NCBI GenBank assembly: GCA_033239125.1
Contig: BSWB01000006.1
Span: 117,226,242 to 117,290,241, forward strand
DNA length: 64,000 bases
Reading direction: 5' to 3'
From: Fagopyrum homotropicum
Lineage: Eukaryota; Streptophyta; Magnoliopsida; Caryophyllales; Polygonaceae
Notes under the pieces: generated by a model
Told to the model about the DNA's origin: nothing
Database searches by the model: none
The model's input: the letters and a program-made list of their open reading frames with translations, nothing else
Position numbers and translations under genes: made by a program
In this document: positions 34,301-47,360 of the stretch, piece by piece
Position numbering within the stretch: position 1 is the stretch's first letter
How the letters are laid out: each line of letters opens with the position of its first letter

Positions 34301-35254
34301 TGATGCGGGGTTGATGCCGCAACTCCTGATCTAGATTGAAAGTCCTTGAATGAAGCAAATTTCGGATGGATAATGAAAATCTCGGGTGAGATTTTGGAAA
34401 GAACAAATCGAGATTTAGTAAAAACTCAAAATGCGGAATAATGAATAATATAAAAAGATAAGAAGATGATAATGTGACAATATGAAATGATAAATGATAA
34501 CTATAAGAAGATATGACTATTATAAGACTTGCAAAGAACCTTGACCAATTATGTGTCAAAACCCGATACAAAGAATTAGCTTTCACCCTTCCTTCTTTAG
34601 CCTTACACAAGCCTTCTAAATAAGACAAGCACGAGGAGGGACTAGTTTGACTTGTAGCACCAACCTTTATAAGAGTAACACACACAAGAAAAATCTAGCA
34701 AGGATTTACAACTTTTCAATAAAAAACTCTTCTTTTGATTGAACAATAATGATAAAATGCATACTTCATGAATGAAGTCAGAAGAGTCTTACAATATTGT
34801 GGAAATCAAATTCAAAACTGAGTTCCCTTGCAATCTCCCCTTCTAAGGCTATTTATAAGGGAAATCTTATTTTGTAAATTAAGAAAGATATCTTTTAAAA
34901 GATAATCTAGAAAAGATATCTTTAAAAATAATCTAGGAAAGATATAAAAATAATCCCAAAGATAGGATCAAAACTAACAATTACCTTTAAGAGTGTTTGA
35001 GAGCTTTTAAGGTAAGAAAATAAAAGATAGTTGCCAAATTTAAAAGATCTTGGCCGGATCTTCAAGCGCGCGTCAGAGGACAAATCTTGGGTGAATATCT
35101 CGGCCGAGATCCTGTAGGTTGGCCGAGGTTTTGCATCTTCCATGCAATCTTCCATTCTCTCGATTCTTCCATGTTTGCAGCTTGTAAGCGACCTTTCCTT
35201 GAATTTCTCTTGCTCCTGGATTAGTGAGATGCTATCAAGGATGGTCCCACCTCA
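34301..35254 (-). repeat. 5' LTR of the large gypsy element
   Basis: 954 bp, TGATGCGGGG to CCCACCTCA on +, aligning with 9173-12254. It lacks about 25 bp present near 12205-12230 of the other LTR. It carries ATCTCGGCCGAGAT at 35097-35110. Confidence 0.87.
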
Positions 35255-35259
35255 GCTAC

Positions 35260-37340
35260 TCATTCGGTCGCTTGGTGATTTACAAGTTTGTTCTTAGTCA
35301 ATTAATTACTTCTTATGAATATAATAGTTTTCCGGTTTATTCATGGTTCTTTGCATTTGATTTACAGGATTGTTAAGTTTAGTCAATTGATTACCTCTTC
35401 TGCATATGATAATTTGCTAGTTTATTCATTGTTCTTTGCATCTGATTTTACAGATTTATTCTTAGCCAATTTATTACCTCTTCTACATCTAATAATTTAT
35501 TGGTTTACTGCAAGTTTTGCTTGAGTCTAGTTGGACGGCTAAGGAATGAGTCTTGGACAGCGAAAATTGTAATGCTTGTATTTGCACAGGAAAACGTTCA
35601 CTAACATCCTTATCAAATATAGGATCTAATCTAAAGTAATTGTAATGCTTGTATACTGAAAATGTACTTTTAAACCCTTCTAGTTTTCTTATTTCATAGA
35701 ATGCAACAAATTAATCGGATTACAGCCTATTGGAATTGCTGGACTTAAGTGATGTTCCCCCAAAATCAAGCGCATTTGTAATATGGGATTTAGAATGATT
35801 TACCACTTCTCCCCTTTTACTGAGACAATTGATTAATAGTAATAATCATGTTGTCTCATGTTAGCCCACATAATTAAGAAAAGCAAGCGATTTGCGTTGA
35901 CGCTCGAACTTGAACAACGGCGCCACCTAACTGCGTTCACGTTGAACGCTAACACTAAACCTTCATATTCCGTACTAAGTAAATTGAAAATTGTGTATTT
36001 AACATGCCCCTTAAAAATAAACTTATTTTAAATAGGGTAAAACATCAACCACTATGACCTGCATATGAACTATTGTATAAAAAAAAACTGTTAGGATAGA
36101 TGAATGAACTCATATTAAAAGATTATAAAAATTTGAGAAGGATATATCATCAATTAAAGAGAATATAAAACAAAATCATCAACAAACCAAAGCTAAATCG
36201 CAAATCCCAATACACTAATCAATTAAATGCGTATAAGATGGAAAATTAGACGAACACAGTGAGAGAAAGCAAAGAGAATATGTCAGTCGAAAAAGTGTAC
36301 AAGAAACTCAAAAACTTCTTCAAATTTTGACTTTTTTCTTGTGTCTTTATATTTCGACCACTTATCCACATTCCTTCCAAACGAACAAACTCACCCTTTC
36401 AAACGAAGTTCAATCCACCGAGATGTGCGTCCAAACTCACCCCTTTCAAACGAAGCTCAGTCCACCGAGATGTGCGTCCAACCACTAGAATAATTGAAAA
36501 TGAAACACACAAAACTCGGGTGTTGCTAAAGCTTGTCAACTGATTTATTTTGTTGTTTGTTCAATATAATGCTAAAGTTTTAATCTTTTATTTTAGGTTT
36601 GGGAAGTAACCAATATTGGTTAAATATTCAGAAATGATTGGTTTAATAGGTGAAAACCTGGTGTTATATGAGAGTCAATCTTTCAATCGCATAAAATCAA
36701 ATTTGTCATGAATGGAGGTTTAGTAATCTTGTTCTTAGGAATTTACTTTGCTATTTCTAAATAGATTATTAATACCTAAAACAAGTACTCAAACAAAGAA
36801 CCCATTCAGATTTCGGAGTAGTAAGTGGTTACCGAAAGGGTTTTTCAGGGTTTGGGCCGAGAGCCAGTGACATGAGAGCGAGCTCGTTCACCGGCAGTGG
36901 ACATTGACTAAATTTTAAGCCACGACGGCGCTTCTTGTCCTGGTTCGATTGGAGGGCATTAAACTTGATTTCGAGAATATGAAATAAGTTCGGTTATGCG
37001 TATTATTGTCTTTCTTCTAATGTTTTTATTCCGACACGGATGAGAACACCACATTGTTAAGGGGATATCCAAAAGTATTTATAGCGATTTTGGATGCATG
37101 TCTTGTTCTGCTTAGGGGTGAGAATACGTTCAAAATCGATCTGAACCGTAATAAATCGAACCGATTCTAAAAACGATTTTTCTGGAACCTTGGACCGAAA
37201 AACCGAACCTATAAAAGTAGGTACGGCTTCGGTTTGGACCTAAAATAAAAAATATGAAATATTAGAACCTAAAACCAAACCTATTAGGGTCGATTTCGGT
37301 TCTGTTTAGGTTTTCGAACTAAATGGACCTAAAAAGTAAT
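35260..37340. other. flank between the gypsy stack and the Mutator-like element
   Basis: No gene recognised. 35300-35520 holds about three imperfect ~75-bp repeats (TTATTCATTGTTCTTTGCAT and TTACCTCTTCTGCAT words). 36388-36481 is a ~47-bp tandem duplication ending CACCGAGATGTGCGTCC. 37130-37320 is rich in AACCGA/TCGGTT words, as often seen in non-autonomous hAT-type sequences, but a second end is not found. Confidence 0.5.
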
Positions 37341-37769
37341 GGGCAAATTTGGTAACTAGCCCTTTTTAAGAAACCATTATAGTAAGTAGTCTTTTATATG
37401 TTTTTCATTAAGAAATTATACCCCTAATTTCATTTGATGTGCAAAAGGAAATTAATTACCATAAAATTAGGTAACTTCCTTCTTCTCTCTTTTCCGTTAC
37501 GCTGAAACGGAAATCGCTTGCAATCTTCTTCTCTTCTCATTCCCGCAATCTTCTTCTTCTCTGGAATCACAATCGATCTATTCTCTCTGTTCTCTCTCAC
37601 AATCGTCATCGATCTAACATTCTCTAGTGTGCAATCGAAGATCTAAATAACTAGAAACTCACCAGACAATCGACATTGTGATTCAACACATCAAACACCA
37701 GAAATCGCCATCGATCTTACCAGGTATCTCTCTCGCCATCTTCTAGTCTCTCTCTCGCCATCTTCTTCA

Positions 37770-38535
37770 TTTTTATTCTGGTATTATGTTCACCATTTTG
37801 AAAATTTGATCTGATCCTTGTAAATATGGTATAAGGCATTATCAGATTTGGTATTCTTTGAACTTCAAATCAAAGACAATTATGTATCTGGTATGAATGA
37901 GTGAGTGTTATGTTTTCAATTTTAGGTTTTGTCCATTACCTTTGAATTTTCTCTGTTCTGGTATGATTGAGATTGTGTTGTTGGTATCATTTTGATTAAT
38001 GATTCTAGTATGTAAAATGCAAATGTGATATCCTTCTTCTGGTATCATAATTCTCTAGTATGTTTGAGAGTTGTTTCTCTAGGAATTTTTGATAATTAGG
38101 TTTCTGGTAGGAATATGGTAATTTTGGTATGTGTATTATATTTGAACAATAATGTATCTAGTATCATCATTTTTCTAGTATGAATGAGAATTGTGTTTCT
38201 GGTATTTTTTTGATAATTGTCTTTCTGGTGTGTAAATTATATTTGAATAATAATGTTTTTGGTATTATTATATCTCTGGTATTTGATTGATAATTGTGTT
38301 TCTTGAATTGTTTCAAATATGTGTTTATGGTATGTGAATTTCTGGTTTGAATACATGATCAATTTATGGTATTATCCTATTTTTGGTATTTCTAGTATAC
38401 TCATTTTTGGTATGTAACATGTTCTGTTTGTGGTGTTTTGCATTTTTCTCATCTCTGGTATGCTTATAGTAGTTTTTTCTGGTATATACAGAACTTGCTG
38501 AAATAGTTGCAAAAATATAAGTTCATTGCTTATTA
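37770..38535 (+). repeat. dispersed TCTGGTAT motif array, sense orientation
   Basis: About two dozen copies or close variants of TCTGGTAT (also TCTAGTAT, TTTGGTAT) lie in roughly 770 bp upstream of the transposase exons, irregularly spaced. The array resumes at 47390-48800 in the introns beyond the gypsy insertion. Confidence 0.85.
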
Positions 38536-38543
38536 TCACATAT

Positions 38544-40290
38544 TGTAACACCCCAAGTTCTAGAAACTTGAAGCGCTACGGGCTAGGACCGCACAATGGG
38601 TCCCGACCCTCAGAGTAGCAACATCAAACGGATCTAACAACAAGGAACAGACGAATGAAAACCAAAACTCAAAACTTAATATAAAACCAAAGGTTCAAAC
38701 AAAAGAAAATACAAAAACTCCACACCCGGGTCTAAACAAAAGGGAAACAACAAACTAAACAAAAACCCAATCCCGTCCTATAATGTACGGGAGCCCGGGC
38801 TGACCACACCATCCGGATCACTCAGCAGCATCCTGAACCCGCGGAACATCTACAACGACGGTATAAACCGTTAGCTAACATTCTAGCTATAAGCAAGAGT
38901 GTAAGGGCACAAACACACATAAGGTAAAGAAAACACATAACATGCTCACACATCAACCGGTTATTATCTTTCATTAAGGTTATCCATTACTAATTCAACT
39001 TCTTTTGTAACACGAGAATCTCCCGAAAGTCACCTCCGCTTCCGTCTACCAATAGGAATAGATCAGTACTATCCGTTACCTACGGGTCTGGGTTGTAAGA
39101 GCACATTCTAGTCTTCTGTAGAACTAGACAAGTGGTCACCGCCCGGTTATAATACACTTGGGCCAGTTAAGGGTAACAAAGGGTGAATCCTATTTCCAAT
39201 TATTCGTTATAAACATGATAGCAACACAAACAAGCCAAAATAATCCAACTAATACGCGGAATGAAGCTAAGTAAGTCCAAGGGACTTACCTCACACGAAG
39301 GTAACCCAAAATGCTCAACAACAAATCAGAGGACACACAAGGAAACTCAGTTTCCTTTAGGAAAGGAGCAAGGAAAGTCTGTACGAACAAGCAACACGGA
39401 TCAGGAACGGAGCGGTTGCTAGAAGTTTATGACTTCTAGTCTCAAAGATCTCTAAGAGATCAACACATGCTAAGGGCTCAACCTTAGTCTTACAACAACT
39501 CAGGGGAACAAGGAACAACATAAGAAACCAAGGAAGAAACGAGGAAAGGAAGGAAGGAAGCAACTCACCAAAGACAGGAGTTACTATAGAGAAACCGCAG
39601 GGGCGGTTAGACAGATGCGCAGGGGCGGCTGAACAGAGGCGCAGGGGCGGCTGCGACAAAGGCGCAGGGGCGGCTTTGTGCAGGTGTAGGGGCGGATCTT
39701 CGTCAGAAGCTACTGTCGGGCTTCTCTTCGACAAATCTCACAGCAGGGGCAACTAAAGCTCGAACCTTTGGTTCCAACACGTCAAGACTCAACTCCAGAG
39801 AGCCTAAGAACAACGAAGGGTCAATAATGGAACAATCCACTAGAATCAAGGCTCAAGCTTGATCCTTGAGAAGAAGAAAAGAGAAGAACGCAAGGAAGAA
39901 ACCAAACAGAAGGAGAAGGCATGCAGCACTATAAGAACGTGAGGAAGAACCAGGAAGGAATGAACTTACACGTTCAACGAAGTCGCAGGAAGCAAAGGAC
40001 GGCTGCAGCTCTCTAGGGTTTGAAGACGATAGCAAGGAACGGGAAAAAGGAGAGAAGAAAGAGAATATATAGGGAGGGCTGAAACGGTAGAGGGAAGGGC
40101 GTCTAGGGTTAGAAAGAAAACAAGGAAGCCGGCCCATAAGATAGAATATCGGGTATTCTATCTATGGAAGAAAGATAAAGCGACGAAAACAGATCGGCGC
40201 GATATGTCGCACGATCCGCAGGGGCGGCTGGCCGCGGGGGCGGCCCTTTGCACTGCAGGGGCGGTGAAGGCAAAAACCTAGGATCTTACA
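38544..40290 (-). repeat. 3' LTR of the gypsy element
   Basis: 1747 bp, TGTAACACCCC to ATCTTACA on +. Five GGGGCGG-containing units lie at 39594-39700, and more at 40216-40265. Confidence 0.95.
40063..40071 (-). promoter_or_regulatory. TATA box in gypsy LTR
   Basis: The minus strand reads CCTATATATTC, and the same is seen in the other LTR near 47099-47107. Confidence 0.6.
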
Positions 40291-40461
40291 TCAGATCCCC
40301 CTAAAAAGAAGTTTCGTCCTGAAACTTACAAAAGCCAAAAGATCACTATAACACACAGAAACAGAACTGAGCTCATATACTCCCACTCGGGGCACATAAC
40401 ACAAAACGTCACACAAAAGCGTTCACAACGCAACAAAGGAAAAACCAAACAACAAACTAAG

Positions 40462-43400
40462 CTAAGGTGCAACAAGCTCCGCATAAAACTCCGGATAGTT
40501 CCTATGGATACTATCCTCTGTCTCCCAAGTCGCCGCATCGACCACTGAATCTTCAACATCGGGATGTCCTTCGAACGCAAGCGTCTCGTACTACGCTCTA
40601 AGACAGCCACCGGGTGCTCTACAAATGTGTGGTCTAGCTCGATCACTAGATCCTCATGAATGACGATGTGTCTCGGGTCAGGTATGTACTCCCGTAGCTG
40701 AGACACATGGAGAAGTGGGTCAACATCCTCGAGTCTCGGTGGCAACGTAAGTCTGTAAGCTGCCTCTCCAACTCGCTCAAGAATCTCGAACGGTCCAACA
40801 TATGTGGGACTCAACTTCCCTTTTACACCGAAACGTTTAACACCTCGTGTCGGGGATACTCTCAACCAAACCTGATCTCCAACTCTGAACTCTAGAGGTA
40901 TGCGCCTCTTATCTGCATAAGACTTATGTCGGCTCTTTGCTGCTAACATCCGCTCTCGGATCACTGTTACTCGAGCCATGTCATCCTGAATTTTTCAGGT
41001 GCTATTCCTCTAGCACTACTAGGCTCGTCCCAACACAGCGGTGTACGGGATCTCTTTCCGTATAAAGCCTCACAAGGAGCCATCCTGATCGATGCATGCC
41101 AACTGTTGTTGTATGAAAACTCCACTAAGGGAAGGTGATATGGCCACACCTGTCCCCAATCTAACACACAGACTTGTAACATGTCCTCCAAAGTCTGGAT
41201 GGTCCGCTCAGACTGATCATCGGTATAAGGATGATAAGCAGTCGTGAACTGTAGACTCGTACCTAGGGCGGCATGAACTTGCTGCCAGAACCTCGAAGTG
41301 AACCGTCCGTCTCTGTCAGAGACTATGGTCCTAGGTATTCCATGAAGTCTCACTATTTTTCTCATGAACTACTCTGCTAATCGACTCACCGGCCACGTTT
41401 CCTTAATCGGAATGAAACGTGCGGTCTTCGTCAGTCGATCTACAATGACCCAGATAGCATCAAAACCACGACTCGGTCTCAAACCAGTCACAAAATCCAT
41501 AGAGATGTCCTCCCACTTCCATTGAGGGACGGGAAGTGGGTGTAGCTCGCCTCTTGGTCTATGATGCTCGATCTTGACCTGTTGACAGGTCGCACACTGA
41601 GCTACTTATCTCGTCACATCTAGCTTCAGAACTCCCCACCAGAAAGAGCGTCTGGCATCCTGATACATCTTACTCGCACCAGGGTGTACTGAGTAAGGTG
41701 AAGAATGAGCCTCCTGAAGGATCCTTCGTCTCAACTCCTGATCTGACGGCACACAGATACGCTCCTAGCGTCTCAAAACTCCGTCAGCACCAACTGCAAA
41801 CTGTGGAGCCTCTCCTCGAGACATCCGGTCTCGGATCTATTTCAAAGCTGGGCAACTCTCTTGTTTTTGTCGGATTTCGGCCAACAGATCAGGTACTATC
41901 TCCAAGGTGGACAACTGGTTGTCGGAATCTAGAAAGTAGATATCCATCTCTAGCAATGCCAAATCTCGCTGTAACTGTGGCTGAGTTGTCAGCCTAGCGA
42001 TCGCCATCTCCCGGGGAGTCTTCCTACTGAGGGCATCTGCTACCACATTATCCTTTCTTGGGTGGTACAAGATCTCAAGATCAAAATCCTTGATCAACTC
42101 TAACCATCTACACTGGCGGTTATTCAACTCCCGCTGAGTGAATATGTACTTCAGACTCTTATGGTCTGTGAAAATCTGACACGTGGCTCCGTACAGATAA
42201 TGTCTCCAAATCTTCAAAGCATGAACAACAGCAGCTAACTCAAGATCGTGGGTAGGGTAATTCGCCTCGTACGTCTTCAATTGTCGGGACGCATAAGCGC
42301 TCACCTTTCCCCTCTACATCAAAACAAATCCCAAGCCCAGCTTGGGTGCGTCGCTGTAAACCACAAAATCCTCAATGCCCTCTGGTTGAGCTAGGATAGG
42401 AGCAGAGGTCAAGCTCTTCTTCAGCTCCTCAAAGCTCTGCAGGCACGACTCAGACCATACAAACCTCGTAGACTTCCGCAGCAAGGAAGTGAGCGGTCGA
42501 GCGATAACTGAAAAGCCCTCAACAAAACGCCGGTAGTAGCTTGCCAATCCTAAGAAGCTGCAAACCTCCTTAACGTTCTTAGGTGGCGGCCAAGAAGCTA
42601 CTGACTCAATCTTTGCCGGAACTACCTTCATACCTTCAGCTGAAACTATGTGACCAAGGAATGCTACCTCGGACATCCAAAACTCGCACTTAGAGAGCTT
42701 GGCGTAGAGCTCTCTATCCTGTAAGACCTGAAGAACGATCCTCAAGTGTCCAACATGTTCCTCTCTACTGCGGGAGTAAACCAGAATGTCGTCGATGAAG
42801 ACAACTACAAACTGGTCTAGAAAGTTGATGAAGATGTTATTCATCAACTCCATGAAGACTGCGGGCGCATTCGTAAGCCCAAATGGCATTACTACAAATT
42901 CGTAGTGTCCATATCTGGTCCGAAATGCCGTCTTGGCTACATCCTGCTCTCTCACCCTCAGCTGGTGATATCCAGATCTTAGATCAATCCTCGAAAACAC
43001 TGAAGCTCCATGTAGCTGATCCAAAAGATCATCGATACAGGGCAATGGGTACTTGTTCTTGATCGTCACCTTGTTCAGCTCTCGGTAGTCGATACATAAC
43101 CTCATTGACCCATCCTTCTTCCTGACGAAGAGAACTGGTGCACCCCAAGGAGATACACTAGGATGGATGAAGCCCTTCTCTACTAACTCCTCGAGCTGCT
43201 TCTTCAACTCAAGCATCTCGATAGGCGCCATACGATAAGGTGCCTTAGAGATCGGTCTCATACCGGGCTCTAGATCAATGCCAAAATCTACACTCCTTAG
43301 TGGAGGTAAACCTAATGGCTCTCCAAAGACGTTAGCAAACTCGCAAGCTACTAAAATCTCCTCCAAAGTTGGACTAGTACTATCCTTTATGGCATAGCAC

Positions 43401-43871
43401 CAAAAAGCCTCGCATCCCTGACTGATAAGTCTCGCCGCTCGTACTACACTGATGACTGTACCAGTCTTCCCGATATCCCATCCTCGGAAGATCTTAACAT
43501 GGCATGCATTTGTAGTTACTATCATTGTCCTCTTTCCGATGTCCAGAACTGCTTGATGTCGATCCATCCAATCCATGCCCAGAATAACTTCTTCATGTAC
43601 TAAGTACATGACGAAGAAGTTAGCTGGCCAATCGCGACCTCCCAATCTAATAGGGTAATCGCGAACCTCTCCGTACCTCGTATCTTACCCCATCGGGTAA
43701 TCCTATAAAGAAGGGTCTACCCTCTACAGTAACTAAGGCCAATCTATCTACACATGCATCGGATATAAAAGAATGCGTAGCACCAGTATCGAAAAGAACT
43801 CTGACAAGAAAACCATTAATGTGAATGGTACCTGTAGCTGCTGGCGCTGTAGGCTCTACAACACTCCTCAA
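40462..43871 (-). pseudogene. gypsy pol: protease, reverse transcriptase, RNase H, integrase, chromodomain-like tail
   Basis: Minus strand, in order: protease FDTGATHSFI near 43785; EVILGMDWMD near 43575; reverse transcriptase with CIDYRELNKVT near 43080 and VFIDDILVYS near 42795; RNase H with YSDAPKLG near 42350 and FTDHKSLKYIF near 42170. The integrase has the HHCC finger near 41680-41590, catalytic DFVTG near 41490, SDRDGRF near 41315 and the SERTIQTLEDML segment with the third acidic residue near 41215. GDQVWLRVSP lies near 40880, and the tail VDAATWETEDSIHRNYPEF ends at the stop at 40462. Breaks: a TAG replacing CAG near 42309, several stops between 41840 and 41370, and frameshifts near 43646, 40975 and 40540. 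The tail is typical of chromovirus integrases. Confidence 0.93.
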
Positions 43872-44067
43872 CTCATAAACTCTGGCTGGTGCATCTCTTG
43901 TGTCTGCAGATCCACCAACACGTCCTCTACCTCTCCCCTGTCCCGGAGTGGAACCCTGAGGAGCGGCAGAACTTGAAACTCTCTACTGTTGCTGCTGGTA
44001 CAGAGATCTATGTCCTCCTCCAGCAACACTGGCAGGTGAAGAACCCTGCTAAGATAGCGCCTTGCCC

Positions 44068-45272
44068 TGACGGGCAAAACGCAGCTTTGTGTCCGGGCTT
44101 GCCACAAGAAAAGCAAGTCACTGTTGGCTTCTTGCAGTCAGCTCGGATGTGTCCAGCTACTCCGCAGTTATGAGACTACCGTCCTCTATCAGAACTCTGC
44201 TGGAAACTAGAACGTCCAGGCGTCTGACTACGCCCAAAACCAGCTGCTCAGCTCCAACACTTGTTGACCTAGTCTTCTGTCTCTTCTCAGGACCTCCTGT
44301 CTGAGAAGCTTTCCTTTGACCCGGTCAGTCTCTCTCATAAGTAGAAACTCTATCCTAGTAGTGCGCCAAAGACTCACAACGGAAACCAGTAAGATAAGAG
44401 TGTGTCGATTCTCTCAACCTCCGAGAGAAAAGGTAAACATGCTGATCCTCCGGTGGTGCGGACGGACCTAGCAACGTCAACTCGTCCTAAAACTTGAGGA
44501 TTATCTCAGCAATAGGAAAATCCTCGAATCCAGCCTCAAGGAAATCCTGAAGACGATCGCTTCTCATGGCTGCAGGGCAATAGCGATCCCTGATCACTGT
44601 CTTCATCTGCTCATAACTGGTGACCTTACTATGAATGTTTCTCCACCAAGAATGAGCCTGATCCTTCAGCAATGTATGTGCTATGTTGACTCGACGTCCC
44701 TCAGGACAACCGATAGCCTCCATGGCAGAATCCACCTGTCCTAGCCACTGCTCCACCTCCAAGCCAGTCCTTCCCACGAAGACGGGAACTTTCAGCTGGT
44801 CGAAAGCCTTCAACCAACTGTCAGGCTTTGGCTCTTTTCCCTCAGCCGGCGCTCTAACAACCTCAGCAACTCCAACAGGCGGGGCAACATCTTGTGTAAC
44901 TCTCTGCGAAAACTCAGCTGATCTCGTAGGAACTGGCAGCACTGGCGCTGGTCCTCCAGTCCTGATAGCCTCCTCAACCCTCTACACATAGTCACGAAAT
45001 GCAGAAGCTTCGATAGACACTCATGCGGGCTCTATTGATGGTGCTCTCTGTGCTCCTGACCTAGCAGCGGTCCCATTTCCAGCCTCAGGAACCATGCTCT
45101 CAGTAACCTCTTTAGCAAACGCCTCGGCGATAGGCGGATCAGCAACTGGGGCTTGGCCCTGATCTCTAGCTAGTGGAGGTCTTCCTGCACGTCCTCGTCC
45201 ACGAACGGCAGGTGGAAGTGGTGGTTGACCCCTTCCTCGCCCCATAGCAGATGTAGCTCTAGTACGCGTCAT
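44068..45272 (-). pseudogene. gypsy gag with two zinc knuckles
   Basis: ATG at 45272, with an Arg/Gly/Pro-rich N-terminus. The retrotransposon gag core runs from about 44830 (SWLKAFDQLKVPVFVG, VEQWLGQVDSAMEAI, WWRNIHSKV, FLEAGFEDF), followed by degenerate sequence. Two zinc knuckles lie near 44170-44095 (CGVAGHIRADC, then CFSCGKPGHKAAFC). Stops at 45021-45023 (TGA), near 44983 (TAG) and 44487-44489 (TAG), and likely frameshifts beyond, separate the parts. It would build the particle and bind element RNA. Confidence 0.88.
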
Positions 45273-45542
45273 CTGCTATAAGGATAGATATATAAGACTA
45301 CATATATAGATATAAGGCCACGCTACAGCTAAAGCAAAAGTCCAGAAAAAGCACATATAAAGGCCAATACAAAAGAAACTACACTGCTGAGATCCGCAGA
45401 GGTAGTGGTGGTCGCCCGTACATCTATCCCAGACCGAAAGGTTAAAACAAAACCCTCTTTTTAAAACGTTAGACCCCTTGCAGGTTCTATTTATTTATCC
45501 ATACGACCTGTAGAAGATTTCGAGTGCCATTGTTGCCAACCT

Positions 45543-45554
45543 CCTCTGATACCA
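45543..45554 (-). promoter_or_regulatory. primer-binding site of the gypsy element
   Basis: The minus strand reads TGGTATCAGAGG, 11 of 12 bases complementary to initiator tRNA-Met, 3 bp from the 5' LTR. Confidence 0.88.
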
Positions 45555-45557
45555 TAT

Positions 45558-47360
45558 TGTAACACCCCAAGTTCTAGGAACTTGAAGTGCTACGGGCTAG
45601 GACCGCACAATGGGTCCCGACCCTCAGAGTAGCAATAGCAAACGGATCTTACAACAAGGCACAGACGAATGAAAACCAAAACTCAAAACTTAATATAAAA
45701 TCAAAGGTTCAAACAGAAGAAAACACAAAAACTCCACAACCGGGTCCAAACAAAAGGGAAACAACAAACGAAACAAAAACCCAATCCCGTCCTATAATGT
45801 ACAGGAACTCCGGCTGACCACACCATCCAGATCACTCAACAGCATCATGAACCTGCGGAACATCTACAACGACGGTATAAACCGTTAGCTAACATTCTAG
45901 GTATAAGCAAGAGTGTAAGGGCACAAACACACATAAGGTAAAGAAAACACATAGCATGCTCACACATCAACCGGTTATTATCTTTCATTAAGGTTATCCA
46001 TTACTAATTCAACTTCTTGTGTCACACGAGAATCTCCTGAAACTCGGTATCTGCTTCACTCTACCAATAGGAATAGATCAGTACTATCTGTTACCTACGA
46101 GTCTGGGTTGCAAGAGCACATTCTAGTCTCCTGTAGAACTAGACAAGTGATCACCGCCCGTTTATAATACACTTGGGTCAGTTAAGGGTAACAAAGGGTG
46201 AATTATATTTCCAATTATTCGTTATAAACATGATAGCAACACAAACAAGTCAAAACAATCCAACTAATACACGAAATGAAGCTAAGTAAGTCCAAGGGAC
46301 TTACCTCACACGAAGGTAACCCAAAAGGCTCAACAACAACTCAGAGGACATATAAGGAAACTCAGTTTCATTTAGGAAAGGAGCAAGGAAAGCCTGTACG
46401 AACAAGCAACACGGATCAGGAACGGAACGGTTGCTAGAAGTCTATGACTTCTAGTCTCAAAGATCTATAAGAGATCAACACATGCTAAGGGCTCAACCTT
46501 AGTCTTACAACAACTCAGGGGAACAAGGAACAACATAAGAAACCAAGGAAGGAACGAGGAAAGGAAGGAAGGAAGCAACTCACCAAAGATGGGAGTTACT
46601 GTAGAGAAACCGCAGAGGCGGTTAGACAGATGCGCAGGGGCGGCTGAACAGAGGCGCAGGGGCGTCTCTAGGCAGGCACAGGGGCGGCTGTGACAGAGGC
46701 GCAGGGGCAGCTCTGTGCAGGCGCAGGGGAGGATCTTCGCCAGAAGCTACTGTCGGGCTTCTCTTCAACAAATCTCACAGCAGGGGCAACCAAAACTCGA
46801 ACCTTTGGTTCCAACACGTCAAGACTCAATTCTAGAGAGCTTGAGAACAACGAAGGGTCAATAACGGAACACTCCACAAGAATCAAGGCTCAAGCTTGAT
46901 CCTTGAGAAGAAGAAAAGAGAAGAACGCAAGGAAGTAATCAAAGAGAAGGAGAAGGCATGCAGCACTGTAAGAACGTGAGGAAGAACCAAGAAGGAATAA
47001 ACTTACACGTTCAGCAAAGTCGTAGGAAGCAAAGGATGACTGCAACTCTCTAGGCTTTGAAGACGATAGCAAGGAACGGGGAAAAGGAGAGAAGGAAGAG
47101 AATATATAGGGAGGGCTGAAACGCTAGACGGAAGGGCGTCTAGGGTTAGAAAGAAAACAAGGAAGCCGGCCCATAAGATAGAATATCGGGTATTCTATCT
47201 ATGGAAGAAAGATAAAACGACAAAAACAGATCGGCGCGATCTGTCGCACGATCTGTCGCACGATCCGCAGGGGCGGATCTCACAGCCGTAGGGGCGGCTG
47301 GCCGCGGGGGCGGCCCTTTTCACCGCAGGGGCGGTAAAGGCAAAAACCTAGGATCTTACA
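45558..47360 (-). repeat. 5' LTR of the gypsy element
   Basis: 1803 bp, closely matching 38544-40290. It is longer mainly because the GC-rich array has one more unit (46612-46735) and the region at 47250-47300 has an extra copy. Confidence 0.95.

Larger units (their letters stand above)
9173..35254 (-). mobile_element. large nested gypsy-type LTR element (host of the stack)
   Basis: The element runs on the minus strand between two related LTRs, 34301-35254 (5') and 9173-12254 (3', interrupted). Its outer flanks GCTAT (9168-9172) and GCTAC (35255-35259) differ at one of five bases. A tRNA-iMet primer site sits 3 bp inside the 5' LTR, and a pol tail reads into the 3' LTR. Most of pol is missing, so it is either a deletion derivative or a large non-autonomous element. 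Roughly 20 kb of its span is later insertions: 9993-12098, 13412-16874, 13668-15422, 17751-29571, 26463-28588 and 30762-33968. Removing them rejoins sequence blocks that are continuous in sister copies. Confidence 0.8.
38544..47360 (-). mobile_element. Ty3/gypsy retrotransposon, chromovirus-like, full length
   Basis: 8.8 kb on the minus strand, with LTRs 45558-47360 (5') and 38544-40290 (3') and a perfect CATAT duplication (38539-38543, 47361-47365). It has a primer site at 45543-45554 and a polypurine tract (minus TTAGGGGGATCTGA) beside the 3' LTR. Coding order is gag with two zinc knuckles, protease, reverse transcriptase, RNase H, integrase with a chromodomain-like tail. Several stops and frameshifts inactivate it. 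The LTRs remain very similar, pointing to a comparatively recent insertion into the already decaying Mutator-like element. Confidence 0.95.

Noticed and set aside
37117..37330. Possible hAT-type MITE with AACCGA-rich sequence
   Set aside because: Only one plausible end (TAGGGGTGAGAA) is visible; no matching inverted end or 8-bp duplication was found.
44683..44991. Plus-strand frame opposite gypsy gag
   Set aside because: Shadow of the minus-strand gag pseudogene.
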